NCBI RefSeq assembly: GCF_019059575.1 | Contig: NW_024883487.1 | Span: forward strand, 19,610 to 83,609 | Direction: 5' to 3' | Origin: Amphibalanus amphitrite | Taxonomy: Eukaryota; Arthropoda; Thecostraca; Balanomorpha; Balanidae | Length of the DNA stretch: 64,000 nucleotides | Part shown: positions 18,862 to 30,267 of the stretch, piece after piece | Numbering within the stretch: the stretch's first letter is position 1 | Layout: each line of letters starts with the position of its first letter | The notes under the pieces: model-generated | The model's database searches: none | Seen by the model: only the letters and a program-made list of their open reading frames with translations | What the model was told of the DNA's origin: nothing | Program-made: the position numbers and the translations under genes

Positions 18862-19642
18862 TGTGTTTTTTATATCGCGGACAAAAAAGTGGGGATTGTT
18901 AGGGTTAAGCAGGGAGTCACCGATGTTAGATCCCTCTCTGGGTCCTTTCATAGGTCACGGTCCTGACCCGAGATAGCTGAGCTGTGTCGCAGCCCTGACC
19001 TCAGACAGCTGAGCTGTGCACGCCGTCGGCTCGGCCGTCGGTCGCCACAGCCGCTGACGCCAGTGTCCAAACAGCTCCAAACAATATCCGGCCCTGTATA
19101 GCAGGATAAGCCATCAGAGGCGGGAGTGATCAATGGAGGGACGCGAAACACTAACGCCAAGGGGATGACAACTGCTGAGGAATAAAGAAACTACATGAGA
19201 TGATGTTTTTCGTACTCCAGCGTAGTACGAAAAACATCATCTCACGCTCTCAGTCCCAGCGGATAAAAACAACACCTAAGAAAGAAACTACTTGCAGGTA
19301 CACTGGGAACACGTCATGCTGGAGTTGACGTGTTCCCAGCCCGTCCTGTACCATGCAGCCCGTTCCGGTGATCACTCCCGCCTCTGATGGCTTATCCTGC
19401 TATACAGGGCCGGATATTGTTTGGAGCTATTTGGACACTGGCGTCAGCGGCTGTGGCGACTGACGGCCGAGCCGACGGCGTGCACAGCTCAGCTGTCTGA
19501 GGTCAGGGCTGCGACACAGCTCAGCTATCTCGGGTCAGGACCGTGACCCCCTATGAAAAGACCCAGAGAGGGATCTAACATCGGTGACTCCCTGCTTAAC
19601 CCTAACAATCCCTACTTTTTTCTCCGCGCTATAAAAAACACA
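18862..19642. repeat. Palindrome of unit L4
   Basis: Arms are 18862-19132 and 19369-19642, with the hairpin insert in the loop. Confidence 0.8.
19184..19293. repeat. 84-bp hairpin insert, unit L4
   Basis: The stem-loop is 19197-19243, between the 13-mer flanks. Confidence 0.75.
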
Positions 19643-20103
19643 TGCGAGTTATAAAAAAAAAACACATCCCTATCAACCAGTACCTATCAACCAGTTACTT
19701 AAATCGACACAGGTACTCTAACCGCATGTGTTTTTTATATCGCGGACAAAAAAGTGGGGATTGTTAGGGTTAAGCAGGGAGTCACCGATGTTAGATCCCT
19801 CTCTGGGTCCTTTCATAGGTCACGGTCCTGACCCGAGATAGCTGAGCTGTGTCGCAGCCCTGACCTCAGACAGCTGAGCTGTGCACGCCGTCGGCTCGGC
19901 CGTCAGGTGCCACAGCCGCTGACGCAAGTGTCCAAACAGCTCCAAACAATATCCGGCCCTGTATAGCAGGATAAGCCATCAGAGGCGGGAGTGATCAATG
20001 GAGAGACGCGAAACACTAACGGCAAGGGGATGACAACTGCTGAGGAATAAAGAAACTACATGCAGGTACACTGGGAACACGTCATGCTGGAGTTGACATG
20101 TTC

Positions 20104-22072
20104 CCCGCACTGGCACTTATACTGATAGACCAGCCCAGCCTTCTCTTTGATCCCTAATTTGTCCTTGGGTTTGACGAGCCTAGCACTAAGGTTCGCTGCA
20201 GGTCTCGTGCTGACCTTCGCGTAGGGTCGGAGGACGCGCGTGACCTGTTCACTCACCCCCTGGATGTAAGGGATGCTTACATAAACCCGTTTGTCCTCCT
20301 CCTGTTCCCTGCCTACCCGTTCAGAACCACCACCCTCTCCCATGCGTAGTCGTTCTCTATTTTTTACCCGCCTGTGGATACGGCACACCATTCGCTTTGG
20401 GTAGTGGTTCCTCACCAGTGCCCGTTCTATCTTCCCTGTCTCGCGTTCCTCGTCCTCAGGTGTTGTCGTGAGTCGTGATGCCCGTGTGAAAAGTGTCTGT
20501 GGGACTGATGCCTTGTGCTGTGAGCTGTGGTGTGATTCATAGTGAAGGTATTTGTCCGTATGAGTTGCTTTCCTGAACACCTCGGTCTTCATGGTCCCCC
20601 CTCCCAGTCTATGTACCTTTACATCCAAAAAAGGTAAGGATCCCTCCTTTTCCTCCTCGAGCGTGAATTCAATCCTCTCGTGCTGAGCGTTGAGGTGGTC
20701 GAGTAGTTCACCTACTTGATCTTTCTTTAAGATCACGAACGTGTCATCTACGTAGCGTCTCCACAGTTTCACTGGGTGTGGAAACGACTGGAGTGCACTG
20801 GATTCGAACGATTCCATGAACAAGTTGGCCACCACAACGCTCACTGGCCGTGCCCCACTTTTGCTTAAAGAACTTTCCGTTAACCCTAAAGTAAGTAGTA
20901 CCCAAACAGAGCCGTAACAATTTTATGATATCCTCGACCTCCAGTGCTGTTTCCGCTCTTACCTTGCTTTCCTCATCCAAAAACTCTTCTTCGAGTCTCT
21001 GGCGTGCTACTTCACATGCTGCCTCTGTCGGTACCGATGTGAACAGCGCTTTGACGTCAAAAGAAACCATGGTCTCATCGTCACTGAGCGTAACATCTCG
21101 TAAACTCTCTTTGAAACTCGCCGTGTCCTTGACATGATGTTCAGACTTGCCTACCAGAGGAGATAATATGCTAGCTAAATGTTTGGACAGCTGGTACGTT
21201 ACACTGCCTATGCTAGACACGATGGAACGTAGCGGAACGCCCTGCTTGTGCACCTTCGGTAGCCCATAAAGCAATGGCGGAGTCGGGTCCGACGGGTACA
21301 GTTTTAGATACGTTTTTCTGTCCAATTTGCCCTGTTGTTCTAAGTCCTTTAGCGCCCCCCTTACCTCTCGTGTGTACCTACCGGTTGGGTCCCTATCCAG
21401 TTCAGTGTACGTGTCGTGATCCCCTATTAGTGTTTCTAACCTACTTTGATACTGCTCACAGGTCATCACACATACAGATCTACCCTTATCTGCAGGTAAA
21501 ATCATAATATCTTGCCTATCTTGTAGGTCACGTAACGCTTTCCACTCCCCCTTACTGAGATTTTTTGCTTTGCGGGGGACGGAAGGAATTGAGAGCTTTG
21601 GTGACCTCGAATCTAAGCCTATTCGCTACATCCGGTGTTACATCGTCTGAACGGCACACACTTTCGACCGCCGAAACAAAATCCGCGACTGGAACGCTTG
21701 TCGGCGTCGGTACAAAATTGAGCCCTTTACGCAGCACACTGACCTCATCGTCACTTAGGCTTACCCCAGACAGATTGACCACCCACTTATCTCCATTGTC
21801 CTCCCCCTGTCCACCAGTCTCCTCCTGCTCACCGGTCTCCTGTCTGTCCTCCTGCTTACCAGTCTCCTGGCCACCGGTCTCCTGCTCACTGGTCGTGAGC
21901 AGGATACATACCTCGTGGTGGTATGTATTTTGGTAGGTGTTTGAGACGTTTGAGACGTATTGTCTTGTATTTTAATGCATTTTAAAGCACGGCTGACGAA
22001 GGGAGCAGAAGCTTCCGAAAGCTACCGAATCAATATACGCATTACTGGTGTCGAAGAATTGGTTCCTAAATA
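20104..22072 (-). pseudogene. Penelope-like element RT, defective copy in L4
   Basis: Shares the family deletion near 20843 and the missing endonuclease. It has a further lesion: one extra T in the homopolymer near 21560, which splits the N-terminal part into two frames (21782-21552 and 21505-20744). Confidence 0.9.
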
Positions 22073-22196
22073 AACAACTCTACATTGCTGTACAGCTAAT
22101 ACGCTTTTCACCTGGTGGCCAGTAGAGGCACTAACAGTTACTACAACTGACGGTCAGAAGCACCCAACACACACCGTGCCGCTCCCAGTAACATAC

Positions 22197-22742
22197 CAGG
22201 ATGTAGACCCCAGTCGGGCAGCGCTCCGGCGTCCGGTAGTCGCAGCTGGTCCAGCAGTGACAGCAGCCGGCCGGCGCTGCCCTCCGGCGCCGTCCGACAG
22301 GCGTTCACGGCCACCACCCTGACGGACAGACGTTACACGGTCAGCAAAGAGCCGACACTCGGTCAGCGGACAGTGGCGTTGGGTCACCGGATGGCAGAGC
22401 ATCGCCGCAGCACACAGACCAGACAGGACTGTGCCGACAACGCAACCCCGTTGGAGTAACATGACCCTAATAAATGCACCGATAATGCTCTGGTCTATCT
22501 CCATTATTTATAATAATAAAAAATGAAAGAACAACTGAGATGAGGGAAAGGAGTGAGGCGTCTGTTAGGGTCCCCGACCCCGTGCAATACGCCCGGTGCG
22601 GTGACTGACCTCTGCGCCGCTAGCTGGAGAGCTGGTTCACCCGGCTGACGACCTTCTGTACCTCCTCGGCGGAGAGCGGGTGGCCGTTGGTGGTCCGCCG
22701 CAGCCCGTCCCGGTAGCCCGCCGCCCCATCCGGCGACACGCC
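22197..22742 (-). pseudogene. Exon-like segments X3 and X2 of unit L4
   Basis: X3 is 22197-22318 and X2 with stop 22620-22742. X1 is missing because of the deletion at 23079/23080. Confidence 0.48.
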
Positions 22743-22870
22743 CTGCGGAGTCATAGCATAACACTCAGGCAGGTTCAGGTTTCAGTCCGACACACAGAAC
22801 CGTCCGGCGACACGCCCTGGGGGCGACACATGGGCGCGCTCAGGGCTCAGGTACAGGTCTCGCGAGATTA

Positions 22871-23062
22871 AGCGGTAGGTTTTGCACTTTTACATTTCAG
22901 GTTATATCTCAGAAACTAATCGATCTACGATGAAGCCATTTTACACGATCATGGCCGGCTTGTTACCCAACAAGTCGATCGCAGCTTCAACACTTAAAAG
23001 CTTAAGACGACGAAGATATAACCTAAAGTACACTAAATTTTCTAGGTGCAAAACCTACCGCT
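22871..23062. mobile_element. 192-bp MITE-like repeat, unit L4
   Basis: Intact copy 17 bp before the deletion junction. Confidence 0.72.
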
Positions 23063-23243
23063 AAAACCCGCGAGCCCTGTTGCACGCCGTCGGCTCGGCC
23101 GTCAGTCGTCACAGCCGCTGACGCCAGTGTCCAAACAGCTCCAAACAATATCCGGCCCTGTATAGCAGGATAAGCCATCAGAGGCGGGAGTGATCAATGG
23201 AGGGACGCGAAACACTAACGCCAAGGGGATGACAACTGCTGAG

Positions 23244-23334
23244 TGTAGCGCGTAGTGCGCTTACGTCATGTGACTACCTCGCCCGGTCGCCACTAGAGGC
23301 GCTTGTGTTGAAATACACTCAGTTGACCGCTACA
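23244..23334 (+). repeat. Gypsy-1 5' LTR
   Basis: 91 bp, TGTAGCGCG...CCGCTACA, so the ends are the inverted repeat TGTAGCG/CGCTACA. I see no clear TATA box or AATAAA in it. Confidence 0.93.
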
Positions 23335-23352
23335 TCTGGTGGCAGCGGGTGG
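23335..23352 (+). other. Gypsy-1 primer-binding region
   Basis: The sequence after the LTR is tctggtggcagcgggtgg. A tRNA primer site is expected here, probably from tggtggcagcgg. The tRNA is not identified. Confidence 0.5.
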
Positions 23353-23379
23353 GCCGCTCCGCAGTCTGAGCCCCACACC

Positions 23380-26300
23380 ATGGATGGTGAAAGTGATACG
23401 AGAGTGCAAGTGCTTGTACCGCCGCAGCCTAAAACCGAACAGTGCACGATCACCGATTACATCGACTACTTTGAGGCTGTGGCGACGGCCAACGCGTGGG
23501 ACGATACTGTGAAAGCCAGGATTTTTCCTGCGCTGCTCGGTATGGGCAATACTGTGCTGACAGACTGCCCGGAGGCTGACAAAAAGAGCTTTGCCAAAAT
23601 CAAAACGTATCTCACTAAAGTTGGAGAGCCGTACCGTGATGCGTTTATGCTCGATTTGTTTCGTGTTCGAATGGCTGACCTTGAACCGGTCGAGAAGTAC
23701 CGTGACCGTGTGGTGACTTTAGTTGAACAAGTTTACCCGCGGTTTGCAGCGAGCAATAAGGCAGCTCTTGCTCGTGATTTTTTTGTCTGTGGACTGCCAG
23801 ATTCTATGAGGGCAGCAGTGTTGAACTCTGGCTCCTGCCGTAAGCTGGAAGAGGCTGTCAACTCAGCGCTGATGTGCTTCAGCCTCAGCGGCCGGCTCGG
23901 GTCGCGCGGCTCTGGAGGCGCTGCCGGTGGTGGTCACGTGACCTGGCGCACGGTGCGTTCGCCGGCCGCTCCGAGGGGAGGAGTGAGGAGCGGCGACCCG
24001 GCGCGGTCTGGCCCGAGGGCGGTATGCTGGCGCTGCGGTATTGCTGGTCATGTGCGTGCACAGTGCCGCGCTCCCGGCGACGGACTGGCTGGTAGACGGA
24101 TGGAGGGCATTGCGGTTTCACCCGTCTCCGATGATGACCGTGTCTACGTCGACATCGACATCGATGGCTGTCCGATGCAGCTTCTGGCAGATAGCGGTGC
24201 CACCGTCAGCTGTCTGCCCACTTCTTTCCGGCCCAACTCCATGGCTAAAGACGACTATGTTATCGCTGCCAATGGGTCGAGAATGCCTGTGTATGGTCTG
24301 CTGAACTGCTCTGTCTCGCTCAGTGGCGCTACGCTGATGCACGACTTCATCATCACCGACGTGCAGCGCGGTGTGGTGGGGGCAGACCTTCTGCAGAAGT
24401 TCGGTGCGTCCATCGACTTCGACCGTGGAGCTGTGCTTGTCGGTGTGAATCGACACCCAGCTGGCGCGGCCGACAGTGTGACGTCACCTGGCTCCGGTGG
24501 CGCCTGCGTCGGAGGGACGGTCGTCGCGCCGGTGGCGCCATCTCTGGGCTACGTTGAGACTGCTCAGAGTGGGGCGCCGCCTGCGCCTCCCTCCGCTCCG
24601 GTGGCGCCATCTGCGACTCCCTCCGCTCCGGTGGCGCCATCTGCGAGACACAGCGTGAAGGAAGATACTGCCGCCGGTGAGGCGCCGCTGCTGGACTGGG
24701 AGGAGGGATGCTTCCACGAGGTCGGGATGCTGGCTACCGGTGAGGACTTACTGAGCGAGTGTGACTTTGATGATAGCAGCGATGCTTCGTGTAACGGACT
24801 TGAAAAGCTTAAGAGCCAGTTTGCGGACGTGTTCAATGGTCTCGGGCGCACCAGTTTGATAGAGCATAAGATAGAAACAACATGTGACCAGCCCATAGTG
24901 TGTCGCCCTCATAAACTGCCAGCGGCATATATGTCTCGAGCTCAAAGTGCAATCGATCAAATGCTTCGTGATGGGGTGCTAGAACAAAGTGACAGTGACT
25001 ACATGAACCCCGTGGTGCTTGTTAAAAAGAAAAGCGGCGACATACGTGTCTGTATTGATTTCAGGAAACTGAATGAGGTGACGGTGAAAGATCGTCAGCC
25101 TGTGCCGCTGGTGTCAGACGTCATCGGGAAGCTGGCGGAGTCGACAGTGTTCTCAGTGCTCGATGCTCGCTCGGGATACTATCAGATCCCTCTCAGGGAA
25201 CAGGACAGAAAGAAGACGGCCTTCCAGTTTAATGGCCAGCTACTGCAATTCCGTACAATGCCGTTCGGTCTCTGCAACGGTCCCAGTACGTTCAACCGTC
25301 TGGTGCAGAGGCTGACACAAGATCTGCCATGTGTGGCAGCGTATTTCGATGACTGGTGCATCCACAGCCGGGACGAGTCGTCACATTTGGAGGATCTGCG
25401 CTGTGTCTTGCAGAGACTACGAGAAGCTGGACTGACGCTGAACGGCGAGAAGTGCCGGTTTCTGCTGACATCCCTGGAGTCGTTCCTTGGCTTCAGCATC
25501 GAGGGTGGTATGATTCGACCGACGAAGGAGCACATCAGAGCTGTTGAGGCGATACCGCGGCCTGGCGATCAGACAGCTCTCAGGAAGTTCCTGGGCCTGT
25601 GCGGCTTCTATAGGTCGCACATCGCGGAATTCAGCTTGATTGCGAGGCCGTTGCACGATCTTTTGCAGAAGGGGAAGTCATTCCTCTGGGATGGCGCGCA
25701 CGAGACAGCGTTTTGTCGGCTGAAGGCCCTGCTGGCTGAACGTCCGGCTCTGAAGATTCCTACGGAATCGTCACAGCTATCAGTGCGGACCGACGCCAGC
25801 GAGAATGGCTTCGGCTGCGTACTAGAGGCAGACGGCCAGCCTGTGGAGTTCAGCAGCAGAGCATTCAACAAGTCACAGCGGCACTACTCCGTAATAGAAA
25901 AAGAAGCATGCGCGATTGTACACGCTTTGAAGAGATGGCGTCACCTGCTGGTGGGACGGCCGGTACGTCTGTTCACGGATCACAAGCCTCTTCAGTGGTT
26001 GCGCTCCAAGAAGGATCTGACTGGTCGGCTGGGTCGCTGGGCGCTACTACTGGAGGAGTTCGACATCAGCATTCATCACGTCGCAGGATCTGAACATGTC
26101 GTCCCGGACGTGCTCAGCCGGTCGTTCCCGGAGCAGCCGCAGTGTGTCGCTAGTGTCGCTGACTGGCGCTCTGAGCTGGCGACTGATGACGGCGTGCGCC
26201 AGCTGCAGGACAGGAAGCCGGACGAGTTCCGAGTGAACGGGCGTGGTGCGCTCTGCCATGTGCATCCGGTCTTCGGAGAACAGCTGGTGGTACCGCGGTC

Positions 26301-27405
26301 CCAACGCGACGGCATCATCAAGTTGCTTCATGATGACCCATTGGCGGGTCACGCCGGATCCAAGAAGACCGTTCGGCGTGTACAGGAGCGTTATTTTTGG
26401 CCGGGAATGACCAGGGATATAAAACAACATGTTAAAGGATGTATCGTGTGCTGCACTGTGAAAGATAACCCTGTTCCGACGGCGCCATTGACACCGGTAG
26501 ACACGTCTGCCCTGAACGTGTGGGAAAAAGTCTCTGTAGACATTGTTGGCCCGATCTTACCGGTGCCAGAGAGCGGTGCTAGATTTATCGTGGTTTGTCA
26601 GGACTATTTTTCGAAGTGGCCCGAGATGACAGCCCTACCGTCGACTGAGACGGAGGTCATTCAGAGCTGGCTGTTTGATCATGTTTTCTGTCGTCATGGG
26701 TTTCCGTCTGAGATAGTAACTGACCAGGGGACGCAATGGATGAGTGCTTCGTTTAAACAGTTTTGTGAAAAACTAGGCATTAAGCATAGGACGACTTCTC
26801 CGTATCACCCACAGTCTGACATGGTCGAGCGTTTTAACAGAACACTGCTCAATATGATACGGTCGTATGTGGGAGAACACAAGGCGAGTTGGGATCAGAA
26901 CTTACAGTCGTTGGCCTTTGCTTACCGGACCGCCGTGTGTGAGACAACTCAGTCAACGCCGTTCGAGTTGCTGTTTTGTAGACGCGCGCAGTTGCCGATT
27001 GACACGCTCCACTCGAGTATGCGCGAGGTGACGAGCTCGGGTCTCATGGCTCGGCTGTCTGATGTGAGGGCTACGGCTCGTGATGTGTCGAAGCGAGCAG
27101 CGGCGAAACGAGCAGACGGGTACAATTCGGCGAAACATGTCAAAGTTCGTGAGCTCAAAGTGGGCGATGATGTATTTTGGAAACGGCCTATTCGCAAGGT
27201 GGGTGTCTCGCCGAAACTGCAGCCGATCTGGTCTGGCCCGTTTACTGTCACCCACAGAACGTCTGATGTAAACTATCGCATCCGAGACTCTGATGGGAAA
27301 TCGGTCGTTGTGCATGTAAATAACCTGAAAACCTGTCACGTGCCGCATGTCGCTGGACGCGGTGTCATTCGTACGAGAGGCAGGCCGCCGCTGAAGACGC
27401 AGTAG
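23380..27405 (+). CDS. Gag-Pol polyprotein of Gypsy-1
   Basis: Start chosen at ATG 23380 (acaccATGG); the 25 codons upstream in frame lie in the LTR and leader. It has 1341 codons with no frameshift between gag and pol. Order by residue: Gag with a CCHC knuckle CWRCGIAGHVRAQC (~215), aspartic protease LADSGA (~268), RT with RVCIDFRKLN (~555) and the catalytic FDD of YFDDW (~654), RNase H RTDASENGFG (~803) and FTDHKPLQWL, integrase HHCC zinc region (~982-1025), catalytic D of SVDIVGP, D of VTDQGTQW and E of MVERFN (~1053, ~1113, ~1148), then a GPF-type end WSGPFTV (~1284). All catalytic motifs appear present, so the copy may be competent. Lineage within Ty3/Gypsy is not assigned. Confidence 0.95.
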   Translation: MDGESDTRVQVLVPPQPKTEQCTITDYIDYFEAVATANAWDDTVKARIFPALLGMGNTVLTDCPEADKKSFAKIKTYLTKVGEPYRDAFMLDLFRVRMADLEPVEKYRDRVVTLVEQVYPRFAASNKAALARDFFVCGLPDSMRAAVLNSGSCRKLEEAVNSALMCFSLSGRLGSRGSGGAAGGGHVTWRTVRSPAAPRGGVRSGDPARSGPRAVCWRCGIAGHVRAQCRAPGDGLAGRRMEGIAVSPVSDDDRVYVDIDIDGCPMQLLADSGATVSCLPTSFRPNSMAKDDYVIAANGSRMPVYGLLNCSVSLSGATLMHDFIITDVQRGVVGADLLQKFGASIDFDRGAVLVGVNRHPAGAADSVTSPGSGGACVGGTVVAPVAPSLGYVETAQSGAPPAPPSAPVAPSATPSAPVAPSARHSVKEDTAAGEAPLLDWEEGCFHEVGMLATGEDLLSECDFDDSSDASCNGLEKLKSQFADVFNGLGRTSLIEHKIETTCDQPIVCRPHKLPAAYMSRAQSAIDQMLRDGVLEQSDSDYMNPVVLVKKKSGDIRVCIDFRKLNEVTVKDRQPVPLVSDVIGKLAESTVFSVLDARSGYYQIPLREQDRKKTAFQFNGQLLQFRTMPFGLCNGPSTFNRLVQRLTQDLPCVAAYFDDWCIHSRDESSHLEDLRCVLQRLREAGLTLNGEKCRFLLTSLESFLGFSIEGGMIRPTKEHIRAVEAIPRPGDQTALRKFLGLCGFYRSHIAEFSLIARPLHDLLQKGKSFLWDGAHETAFCRLKALLAERPALKIPTESSQLSVRTDASENGFGCVLEADGQPVEFSSRAFNKSQRHYSVIEKEACAIVHALKRWRHLLVGRPVRLFTDHKPLQWLRSKKDLTGRLGRWALLLEEFDISIHHVAGSEHVVPDVLSRSFPEQPQCVASVADWRSELATDDGVRQLQDRKPDEFRVNGRGALCHVHPVFGEQLVVPRSQRDGIIKLLHDDPLAGHAGSKKTVRRVQERYFWPGMTRDIKQHVKGCIVCCTVKDNPVPTAPLTPVDTSALNVWEKVSVDIVGPILPVPESGARFIVVCQDYFSKWPEMTALPSTETEVIQSWLFDHVFCRHGFPSEIVTDQGTQWMSASFKQFCEKLGIKHRTTSPYHPQSDMVERFNRTLLNMIRSYVGEHKASWDQNLQSLAFAYRTAVCETTQSTPFELLFCRRAQLPIDTLHSSMREVTSSGLMARLSDVRATARDVSKRAAAKRADGYNSAKHVKVRELKVGDDVFWKRPIRKVGVSPKLQPIWSGPFTVTHRTSDVNYRIRDSDGKSVVVHVNNLKTCHVPHVAGRGVIRTRGRPPLKTQ

Positions 27406-27498
27406 GCATAGTGTCTGTGTCTCCGTGCTCGTGCCTCAAGTGTCATTAGAAGCTTGTTTTTTTGTGGGGAGAGGTGTGTGTTGAACTTGGTGGGGAGG

Positions 27499-27589
27499 TG
27501 TAGCGCGTAGTGCGCTTACGTCATGTGACTACCTCGCCCGGTCGCCACTAGAGGCGCTTGTGTTGAAATACACTCAGTTGACCGCTACA
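27499..27589 (+). repeat. Gypsy-1 3' LTR
   Basis: Identical to the 5' LTR. A purine tract (ggtggggagg, 27489-27498) lies directly before it and is the likely polypurine tract. Confidence 0.93.
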
Positions 27590-29392
27590 TGAGGAATAAA
27601 GAAACTACATGCAGGTACACTAGGAACACGTCATGCTGGAGTTGACGTGTTCCCAGCCCGTCCTGTACCATGCAGCCCGTTCCGGTGATCACAACCGCAG
27701 GGCCGGATATTGTTGGGAGCTGTTTGGACACTGGCGTCAGCGGCTGTGGCGACTGACGGCCGAGCCGACGGCGTGCACAGCTCAGCTGTCTGAGGTCAGG
27801 GCTGCGACACAGCTCAGCTATCTCGGGTCAGGACCGTGACCCCCTATGAAAAGACACAGAGAGGGATCTAACATCGGTGAGTCCCTGCTTAGCCCTAACA
27901 ATCCCTACTTTTTTCTCCGCGCTATAAAAAAACACATGCGAGTTATAAAAAACACATCCCTATCAACCAGTCCCAAACAGTGTACCAAATTTGAGCGCAA
28001 TCGGCGTGGCAGTTCAGGGTTCAAGATATATGAGCAACCCAAAATCGCTACTGCAGCAGAATAACGAACACTCTTGGCCCTTCACGTCGCACGTGTCACG
28101 ACGCTCACCATGATACATCAGTTGTAGTCAATAACTCACCAAGATACATCAATTGTAGTCAATAACGAGATGGAAGGGATAGCATTACGCGCAACAAAGA
28201 GTAACGCAGGTCAATCAGCCCAGCGGTTGCTGACTTACAAGCCTATTAAAAACGTTACAGGAATACGCTTCGCTAGCTCAAACGTAATAGAGTAGAATCA
28301 TTTTTATTATTAATCCCTACTATACGCTTACGCAGCTGTGGCGTGGCGAGTGAAGACACTCGCTCTGACTGACTGGACCGATAGCCGAGACGCTGCTGAC
28401 TCTGGTGGTGAATGGTGAGCGGAAGAGGAGAAAGTTTACGCCAAAGCTGAAGCAACTCTACATTGCCGTACAGCTAATACGCTTTTCACCTGGTGGCCAG
28501 TAGAGGAACTAACAGTTACTACAACTGACCGTCAGAAGCACCCAACACACACCGTGCCGCTCCCAGTAACATACCAGGATGTAGACCCCAGTCGGGCAGC
28601 GCTCCGGCGTCCGGCAGCCGCAGCTGGTCCAGCAGTGACAGCAGCCGGCCGGCGCTGCCCTCCGGCGCCGTCCGACAGGCGTTCACGGCCACCACCCTGA
28701 CGGACAGACGTTACACGGTCAGCAGAGAGCCGACACTCGGTCAGCGGACAGTGGCGTTGGGTCACCGGATGGCAGAGCATCGCCGCAGCACACAGACCAG
28801 ACAGGACTGTGCCGACAACGCAACCCCGTTGGAGTAACATGACCCTAATAAATGCACCGAAAATGCTCTGGTCTATCTCCATTATTTATAATAATAAAAA
28901 AATGAAAGAACAACTGAGATGAGGGAAAGGAGTGAGGCGTCTGCTAGGGTCCCCGTGCAATACGCCCGGTGCGGTGACTGACCTCATCGCCGCTAGCTGG
29001 AGAGCTGGTTCACCCGGCTGACGACCTTCTGTACCTCCTCGGCGGAGAGCGGGTGGCCGTTGGTGGTCCACCGCAGCCCGTCCCGGTAGCCGGCCGCCCC
29101 ATCCGGCGACACGCCCTGGGGAGTCATAGCATAACACTCAGGCAGGTTCAGGTTTCAGTCCGACACACAGAACCGTCCGGCGACACGCCCTGGGGGCGAC
29201 ACATGGGCGCGCTCAGGGCTCAGGTACAGGTCTCGCGAGATTAAGCGGTAGGTTTTGCACTTTTACATTTCCGGTTATATCTCAGAAACTAATCGATCTA
29301 CGATGAAGCCATTTTACACGATCATGGCCGGCTTGTTACCCAACAAGTCGATCGCATCTTCAACACTTAAAAGCTTAAGACGACGAAGATAT

Positions 29393-29574
29393 TGTTGTAT
29401 CGTGAGCCTGGCTACGCGTAGTTCAGTTAGCGACCGCCAGGTGGAAACCGGTCGCCGGTTGTGCCGTGCGGCAGTCGGCCGCCGGCCCGCGCAGGGCGTG
29501 GATGTGTCCTGGTTGGCTGTGCGCCAAGTGGGCGCGCAATCGCAGACGTGGAATAAAGAACTCACATTATATCA
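29393..29574 (+). repeat. LTR element 2, 5' LTR
   Basis: 182 bp. AATAAA is at 29552-29557. It differs from the 3' LTR by a 5-nt indel only, by eye. Confidence 0.92.
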
Positions 29575-29594
29575 AATTGGCGACGAGGATCAGA
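29575..29594 (+). other. LTR element 2 primer-binding region
   Basis: The sequence aattggcgacgaggatcaga follows the LTR. The likely site starts at tggcgacgagg; tRNA-Ser is a guess I cannot verify. Confidence 0.5.
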
Positions 29595-30171
29595 TCAAGG
29601 TGAAGCCTTGGAGCTGTGATTGCGAGTGATGGCGAAACGGACCGGTGATCAGTGCGCGGTGGTCCGCGAGGGCGGACAGGCCACGGACGGTGAGGGCGCA
29701 AACGTTGCTTAGTACGAATGCTTAGTGCTTAGTATTGCTTAGTATTTTTATTTTCGCGCTGCTGCTGGTAGTCTGCCTGTCGCGCGGCGGCCGTGGTCGT
29801 GGCAGGATTTCCATGTGATCGCCATTTGTGGCGGCCATGATGCCTCGGCAGTGTGGTGTGCGTGGCGCATGCGTCGGCGTGCTGCACGCTGATTGGTCGG
29901 CCGGGGGTGACGCGCAGCTGTGGCAGCGCGTGTGATTGGCCGATTGGTGCGGCGGAGAGGGCCTCAATGCGGTTTGAGGTGCCTGGTCCCCAAGCGGATA
30001 ATTCGGCGGGAAGCTGGCGCGCGGCCGGGCGGTTCGGGACGAGTGCGCATGCGCGCGCGGTGACGTGTGTGTGACGTCACTACCACGTGACGCCCCCGTC
30101 GAGTAAAGCGCGGGAAACCGCAGCCGGCAGCGCCAAGACTGGCGCAAGGCGGCGCGGTGAGCGGTGACGGT

Positions 30172-30250
30172 CGGCGTGAGCGGTGGCCGACCGGCGTGAG
30201 CGGTGGCCGACCGGCGTGTGCGGTGACCGGCCGGTGTGAGCGGTGACGCC
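30172..30250 (+). repeat. 20-bp direct repeats in the LTR element 2 leader
   Basis: About four degraded copies of cggcgtgagcggtggccgac just before the 23-bp VNTR. The preceding leader (29595-30171) is GC-rich and without a credible gene. Confidence 0.6.
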
Positions 30251-30267
30251 CGGAGCGAGCCGACGGT

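Larger units (their letters stand above)
18620..23079. repeat. Array unit L4 (long type, right end deleted)
   Basis: Palindrome 18862-19642, direct arm 19727-19997, PLE 20104-22072, X3, X2 and MITE 22871-23062. At 23079/23080 the sequence jumps from cgagccctgt to tgcacgccgtcgg, skipping X1, the unit border and the start of the next palindrome. Confidence 0.87.
23244..27589 (+). mobile_element. Gypsy-1: intact Ty3/Gypsy LTR retrotransposon with 91-bp LTRs
   Basis: 4346 bp with a 4-bp duplication tgag (23240-23243 and 27590-27593). The two LTRs are identical by eye. One uninterrupted gag-pol ORF fills the interior. The LTRs are very short for a coding-complete Gypsy element. Identical LTRs and an intact ORF indicate a recent insertion. 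Confidence 0.93.
23080..27935. repeat. Palindrome of unit S5, partial and interrupted
   Basis: The left arm remnant is 23080-23197 and the right arm about 27700-27935. Gypsy-1 occupies the loop. Confidence 0.7.
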
